From assembly GCA_033961575.1 (NCBI GenBank), contig CM066727.1:154799434-154863433 (forward strand): a DNA stretch of 64,000 nt, read 5' to 3'. Positions 58,962 to 64,000 of the stretch are shown here, one piece after another. The position numbers and the translations under genes were made by a program. The notes under the pieces were generated by a model. That model was not told the DNA's origin. It ran no database searches and saw only the letters and a list, made by a program, of their open reading frames with translations. Numbering within the stretch: the first letter of the stretch is position 1; each line of letters opens with the position of its first letter. Source of the DNA: Aselliscus stoliczkanus (taxonomy: Eukaryota; Chordata; Mammalia; Chiroptera; Hipposideridae).

Positions 58962-59554
58962 GTGAGGTTCTTATTCTCTATCTTATATTTGGTTGGGGGG
59001 TGTCCTCATTGCTGTCAGTGCTGAGAAAGTAACATTAAATCCAGTAATTCAGCTGATCACAGCTTTACTTGGTTGTAAGGACTGATGTTTACATACCCAT
59101 CACACATTTTGTGGCTTAGGGAGAAGTTAAATTCAATTAAATATGATTAACTTGGGGCAAACTGTTATAAATACTTTTGGTGCTTCTCTCATTGAATTTA
59201 TCCTACCTTTTGTACCAAATATTTTTAGGTTTAAAGCTATATAAACTAATTTTGCAGTTTTATTTTAATATAAGTTTGGACAAGACTGATTTTATTCATT
59301 TATAGGGATAAAGAATAAGTATTTGATTAACCTGTTAAAAATAGCTTTCCTTACTTATCTAAATGTGTACCATAGTCTACCCTCTTGCCAGACTCTAGAG
59401 ATTTTCCTGTTTTTGTTTAATTTGAAAACCTTTTCATTCTATTTTGGAGGTATTTTGAGCCTCACTTCTCCCAAAGATAACAAAAAACAAAAAACACCTT
59501 TGGTTTTTTTCCTTTACTATACCCACTTTGATTCTGATTTTTGGTGTATTTTAC

Positions 59555-59578
59555 ATATATATATATATATATATATAT
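59555..59578 (+). repeat. (AT)n run
   Basis: About twelve AT units in intron 8. Confidence 0.9.
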
Positions 59579-60105
59579 GAATTTCTACCTTCTCCCAGGT
59601 TAATTAGTTTATTAGACACTGAAAACTCAGCAACTAAAGTAGAAGTATAAGCTAAACAGATCTCTAGTAAACCCTACCTTAAAATTTCAGAGAGAAACTT
59701 GCAGCTTGCATCCAGGAACATTCCTTTTGCAATCACTTTGCTTAGACTAGAAGTTTTTCTGAGTTTTGACTAGGTTTTCAAAACATTTTTTTCAACGTTT
59801 TTTGAAAAAGAAGCCTTAAAAAAATAAGCCTTAATCTTTTAATATTTATTGACTTAACTCTAGATTTTAAGGAATTCTTTTGTTTCCTTAGTAGCTGTGT
59901 AAATGACTTTCTGTGCCTCTTCAGAGTTTTCCGTGTGACGAATATTTGGCAGGAAATTAACTTATGATCATGAAAAAACTTCATAATCTTCATCCATGGA
60001 TATCTACTATAGGACTGACCAAAAAAAAGTGTCAAATTACACGTACACACACACGTGCACATGCACACGAAATTTCTGCTCTCACGTTCTCCCAATTTTA
60101 ATTGA

Positions 60106-60133
60106 AGCACTTTCAGGAGTTACTGAAAGTGCT
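60106..60133. repeat. Perfect hairpin, 11-bp arms, in intron 8
   Basis: AGCACTTTCAG and its complement CTGAAAGTGCT enclose a 6-base loop, in sense-strand intronic RNA 470 bp before coding exon 8. Confidence 0.85.
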
Positions 60134-60304
60134 ACCTACCAAAAAGTCATCACAGTCTATAAACAGCCTTTAAAAATGACAAAAACCACAGGGTAGAAAG
60201 TTCTTTATATAGGGGTGGTTTAGATTTCTCCTGTTTGGGGCAAAGGGGGTGAAAAAGCCTCCTAGCTGAAAACTCAATTTGTGAGGAAACCTCAGAGCAT
60301 AACT

Positions 60305-60434
60305 TTTTTTTGTTTTGTTTTGTTTTCTTGTTTATTTTTGAGGGTAGTATCACTGGCCCTCATATGTGGGACCGAACCGGGGCCGCTGGCTTCCCAAGCC
60401 AGCGCTTAACCACCACACCACTCGGCCGGCCCTA
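60305..60434 (-). mobile_element. Short monomer SINE, antisense
   Basis: Reverse monomer with a TTTTG-rich tail; duplication CAGAGCATAACT (60293-60304 and 60435-60446). Confidence 0.94.
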
Positions 60435-60605
60435 CAGAGCATAACTCTTAGCATTAGAATATTCTTCAGTAGAAAAGCAGTGTTTTTCCTGGTGTTGAAA
60501 GGACTTGCTACTAGTGAAGGTGCCTAAACTTTGCTTTGGGGAGGAACCTTTTCTGAGATTTCCCATGAGGTACTAAAAAATGCCTTCCTTTTGTAACTCA
60601 AGCAG

Positions 60606-60715
60606 GTAACTCCCAGGATAAGAGTGAGGTGCAGCAGCCAGTCCATCCCAAGCCACTAAGTCCAGATGCCAGAGCCTCCAGCCTTTCTGAAAGTTCTCCT
60701 CCCAAAGTAGTGAAG
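60606..60715 (+). CDS. LIMA1: LIMA1 coding exon 8 (last in window)
   Basis: This 110-nt exon completes the phase-1 codon from exon 7, reads NSQDKSEVQQPVHPKPLSPD and SESSPPKVVK, and ends in phase 0 at donor GTATGA (60716). PLSP at residues 360-363 is a proline-directed site of the ERK type, in a region where ERK phosphorylation of EPLIN has been reported. The acceptor is a tandem AAGCAG: AG at 60601-60602 and at 60604-60605. The distal choice is used in the coordinates; the proximal one adds three bases in frame (R becomes P-G with the short exon 7). The LIM domain should begin about ten residues further on, in the next exon, which I did not find before 64000. Confidence 0.95.
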
Positions 60716-61374
60716 GTATGATGGCAATTTCTCACTGAGACTTTAGACATTGGTTTATTAGTAGAGCTCATTGCACCTTCTATCATTGTGTTCATTATAA
60801 CCTGATTTTGCCTTCCTGGGGGTGAAAATACCAAGGACACACTTAAGGCTGGTGACTTTTCCTGGAAATCTTGGTGCTTCTGCTCAGGTGTTTAAGTCAA
60901 TAGTGGGGAAGCTCCTTAAAATCACTCAGTTTGAAATCTGGAAAACTCATGAACGTTTTAAGAAAACCCAAAGTTAAAACAGCATGATGTTTTTTTTCGG
61001 GGGGAAAAAAAAGTCCAAGTCCATAAATCTGTGAATGGGTAAAAGCCCACAAAATGGGAAACATGAGAAACTGTTCAACTAAAATCAGCCCATTGGATGG
61101 GAATATGCAATGTCAACTTAAAGATAGTGGCTCCCTGGTCTGAGAACTTTACCATCACCTGTTGGGTAGCCAACATTATTTAAAGAAAGAATATGTACTT
61201 TCCAAAGGGGGTTGGCCAGCCCATTTGCTATTAAAATAGACATTCAAGTAACACTTATACTAGGGTATAATAGTAGATGTTAAGGAATGTACAAAATTTT
61301 TGTACCCTATGAACAAATATATATTCCCATAAAAATAAACAAAGGTTTTTCAGTTTGTTTGTTTGTTTGTTTGT

Positions 61375-61813
61375 TTAAAGATTTTATTGGGGAATAGGGG
61401 AAGGGAAACAGACAAGTTGCTGTCCTTTTGTTTGTCAGTCTAGTTGTGGAGGATGTTGCTTCACTGGCCCATGTTGGTATCATCATTGTGCTGTTCCCTG
61501 TGAGACAGAAGGGTTGCTGGCCTCTGGACAGCCGCTCATGGCGTCTCTTGGCAGCTCACACCAGCTGCCAGCTGCTCACGCTGGCTGCTGGCCACTCACT
61601 GTAGCTTATGGCAGCCCACTGCAGCAGGGGCTGCAGCCTATACTGTCGCTGGCAACTCACGGCAGCCCAGCTCCAGGTGGAGCTGTTGTTCACCATCTTA
61701 GCTGTAGAGGGCAGTGTCACTAGCCCTTATATGTGGGATCTGAACCAAGGTCCTGCTGCTCAGAGCTGGCATCCAAAGCCTACTCTTAACCAATGCGTCA
61801 CTCGGCCAGCCCT
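61375..61813 (-). mobile_element. Long-form SINE, antisense
   Basis: Reverse long form with a GTTT-repeat tail at left and CACTCGGCCAGCCC at right. The target duplication is unclear. Confidence 0.92.
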
Positions 61814-62434
61814 CATAGTTTTGTTTTGTTTTATTTTTTAAATCCAACACTTGTTGTAGGTTTATTATTATTAAAACTGACTTGTTTTAATTGAGTGCTT
61901 TGCTAATGTGCTAATTTACCCATTTAGATTCATAACCAAACATACCCTCATTTCTTTAGTGTCTTTTTCCTCTGGTGCTTGCTCTCTTAAGCAACTTTTT
62001 AACATTTGAGAGAAGCTCAATAGGCAGAATTAGTTTTCAAGTGGTTTGGACTGCCCCCCTCCTCATGCACTCATCTCCCATGCTTGTATCTCTCAACTGA
62101 GGGTACAGCATGGTCCCTTGATGAAAGTTCAATGCCCAAAAAGGATGAAGAGAAGAGGACACAGGCAAAGAAAGGGGAGAATCCAGGATTTAAAAGGTGG
62201 ATTTTAAAAAGGAGAAGAGGTGGAGAAGGTAAACATGAACATTTTAAAGGAAGTAAAGGTGCATGAGAACAAGGTTTATTGAAAAGGAGGAAAAGATAGA
62301 GAGTAGCAAGAGAAGGCTAGTAAAAGGAGAAAGAACTGAGTTATAGTGATTGAATCTGCACGTGTATCCAACATGACCCTCTCTCCTGGCTGTAAAGACC
62401 TGCTTATGCTGTCATCAGCACTTTCTTTTTCCAG

Positions 62435-62504
62435 GATTTGGAGTCCAACAAAGTAGCAAATGCCACGAGGTTAATTTCCCCTCCAATAGCAGCCCTGCCC
62501 AGAT
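62435..62504 (+). other. Candidate cassette or terminal exon in LIMA1 intron 9
   Basis: A pyrimidine-rich acceptor ending in CAG at 62432-62434 and a donor GTGAGT at 62505 bracket 70 nt. Entered from exon 8 in phase 0 it reads DLESNKVANATRLISPPIAA and ends in phase 1. Without the donor, the frame continues to TGA at 62574-62576. Inclusion would shift frame, so it would act as a poison or alternative terminal exon. I do not recognise it from any known isoform; it may be a chance pair of splice signals. Confidence 0.2.
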
Positions 62505-63447
62505 GTGAGTTCTTGGGTAATGGTTCTGGATCAAGAACAGCTAGCAAATATGACTTGGCCATGGATCCTGTGTGACTGAGGGACTGGGGAAATTCCCTAA
62601 TCTAAGAACTGAAATCTGTTTTTGAGTAGTTTTGAATTCTCAACCCAGCCTTACTTCTCTCCCTCAGCTGCGAGGCCAAACCTCCTCGTTCTGGGTTGGA
62701 CCTTTGAGATCCCTCCTGATTCAAACTCCAGGGTCTCAGCTGATGAGCGATGTGTGACAGAGCACACACTTGGGTCTTCCTAGCACACCACAAAGAGGAG
62801 ATGGAGGCAAAGCTCCCCCTGCAGCTGCCCCAGACCCATGCCTGCTTCTTTGACCCTGGTCACTCAGCAGTAGAATGCAGACAGACCTGCTTTCACCAGC
62901 CATATACTTCAGATTTTGAACATTGTCTAAAGGCTGGGATAAACTGGCTCGCTGTCTATGTTTTCCATGGTCCAACACTCAAATGGTGCATAGAGCCTGG
63001 GGTGAGACCCAATCACATCTTCACTTTTATTTAAGGGCAGTTTATTTTTCTCTTCCCGAAAGTTACCCTTTATATTCTGCAGGCGGGTAGGTAGATATTT
63101 AGTGTTTATAGGACAGCCTGCTGGCATAACTGGTCCTGTGGCTATAGACCATGCAACAGAAGTTGTTTCTCCATTTTGGGAAATTACATACAGCTAAGAA
63201 TAAGCTTGTTTACTCAGAATAGATTTTTCGATCCCACACACCCTGGAAAAACTGTTCCTTCGTGCTTTGTCAGTTATTGAAAATAGGACATCTAAGGTAG
63301 AAACTCAATTCATTTCAAATTTTAGCTTAATTAAAAAAAAAATTTCTGGTCTTTAAAAGTAAAGATTTTGTATATTTGGAACACTGGTCAAGTAGCTCAA
63401 TTGATGAGACTTGATACTAATGAAGTTGAAGTTGCAGGTTCATTTTC

Positions 63448-63882
63448 TTTTAAGATTTTTATTGGGGAATTGGGGGAGGTGAACAGAGTTGGGGAATAGA
63501 GTTGGGGAATCCAGGAAGTGGAACAGACAAGCTTCTGTCCTTTTGTTCTTCAGTCTAGTTGTGGAGGACGCCGCTTCACTGGCCCATGTTGGTATTATCA
63601 ATGCGCTCTTCCGGGTGAGGCTGATCGGTCCCCAGCCATTAGACAGCCACTCGCGGCAGCTCTTGGCAGCTCACAATTGGCTGCCAGCCACGCACGGTAG
63701 CTTATGGCAGCCCACTGCAGCAGGGGCTGCAGGTGACTCATGGCAGCCCAGCTCCAGATCGAGCTGTTGTTCGCAATCTCAGCTGTAGAGGACGCAGCAT
63801 CACTGGCCCATGTGGAATCTGAACCGGGGCCCTGTTGCTCAGAGCTGACATCCCAATCCAACTCTTCCACTCAGCCAGCCCT
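63448..63882 (-). mobile_element. Long-form SINE, antisense
   Basis: Reverse long form; duplication GCAGGTTCATTTTC (63434-63447 and 63883-63896). The flanks (63377-63447 and 63897 on) look like a degraded older tRNA-like SINE it entered. Confidence 0.93.
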
Positions 63883-63953
63883 GCAGGTTCATTTTCAAAA
63901 CGGGTGTTGTTCTGGGGGCAGAGCTCAGTGGACCCTATGAGAAGGATCAATAC

Positions 63954-64000
63954 CTTTTTTTCTTCTTAAGATTTTATTGGGGCAATCAGGGAAGGGGAAC
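63954..64000 (-). mobile_element. Long-form SINE, antisense, cut by window end
   Basis: TAAGATTTTATTGGGG and the GGGAAGGGGAAC that follows are the reverse of the long-form tail. Confidence 0.88.

Larger units (their letters stand above)
58962..60605 (+). other. LIMA1 intron 8
   Basis: A 1.6-kb intron with an AT dinucleotide run at 59555-59578, a perfect 11-bp-arm hairpin at 60106-60133 and one antisense SINE at 60305-60434. It begins at 58935 if the short donor of exon 7 is used. Confidence 0.9.
1..64000 (+). other. LIMA1: LIMA1 (EPLIN) gene body, internal part
   Basis: LIMA1 encodes EPLIN, a cytoskeletal protein with one central LIM domain flanked by two actin-binding regions. The known protein bundles and stabilises actin filaments, restrains Arp2/3 branching, connects the cadherin-catenin complex to actin, and takes part in NPC1L1 trafficking. 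Eight exons on this strand read as the N-terminal half in the right order, every junction keeps frame, and all introns are GT-AG. The start reads MESTPFNRRQWTSLSLRV and the last exon ends in SESSPPKVVK, both close to the human protein as I remember it. The first non-coding exon and promoter should lie upstream of base 1, and the LIM domain and C-terminus downstream of 64000; the two ends of the gene are inferred. Confidence 0.93.
60716..64000 (+). other. LIMA1 intron 9, 5' part
   Basis: No LIM-domain exon is found up to the window end. Three long-form antisense SINEs lie at about 61375-61813, 63448-63882 and from about 63954. A candidate unannotated exon is at 62435-62504. The stretches 60720-61370, 61815-62430 and 62580-63370 otherwise show nothing I can name. 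Confidence 0.8.

Noticed and set aside
62750..63034. Cysteine-containing 94-codon frame checked as the LIM-domain exon
   Set aside because: Its cysteine and histidine spacing does not fit the LIM zinc pattern and there is no KFQAPA-like lead; the LIM exon must lie downstream.
1..64000. CRISPR array, operon, phage or bacterial insertion
   Set aside because: Repeats are dispersed SINEs and microsatellites, not regularly spaced; all content is mammalian.

Overview
The window is single-copy nuclear DNA of a placental mammal: AT-rich, intron-dominated, with poly-A-tailed SINEs, L1, old MIR, L2-like and DNA-transposon remnants, and short exons with GT-AG boundaries. The SINE set points to a bat, most likely a rhinolophoid (horseshoe, leaf-nosed or false-vampire group). 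One element at 18317-18504 resembles, from memory, the Rhin-1 type described from Rhinolophus and Hipposideros, and several related tRNA-derived families share its head. The species cannot be named from this window, and a colugo (tRNA-Ile-derived CYN SINEs) is a weaker alternative.

The only protein-coding gene I can support is LIMA1 (EPLIN), an actin-bundling cytoskeletal protein, on the + strand. Eight coding exons are present: 16021-16139, 28770-28815, 37531-37995, 49368-49452, 50317-50465, 54640-54747, 58877-58934 (or to 58961) and 60606-60715. Spliced in order they keep frame and encode about residues 1-380, ending about ten residues before the first zinc-binding cysteine of the LIM domain expected downstream of the window. 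Bases 1 to about 15997 are probably intron 1; the first non-coding exon lies upstream.

The third coding exon is the regulatory centre. Its acceptor TAG is an in-frame stop, the next 315 nt contain no ATG in any frame, and the first ATG (37846) is Met161, the start of the short alpha isoform. A consensus SRF-binding CArG box sits 231-240 bp upstream of the exon, as expected for an SRF-controlled alpha promoter. Two further splice choices are visible: alternative donors of coding exon 7 (adding 9 residues in frame) and a NAGNAG acceptor at coding exon 8.

The remaining sequence is intronic and full of mobile elements: about 36 tRNA-derived SINE copies in several related families (about 100 bp monomers, 400-450 bp long forms, about 150 bp forms and multi-module forms up to 630 bp), mostly with clear target-site duplications; three copies of an 80-bp mariner-type MITE, one split by a SINE; a 5'-truncated L1 with a preserved ORF2 end; a stranded L1 reverse-transcriptase piece; and a Tigger2/MER28-like element. 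Repeated long open frames in the window come from the long SINE and are not genes. I found no undescribed multi-gene system; the interest lies in LIMA1 isoform control and in modular SINE evolution.
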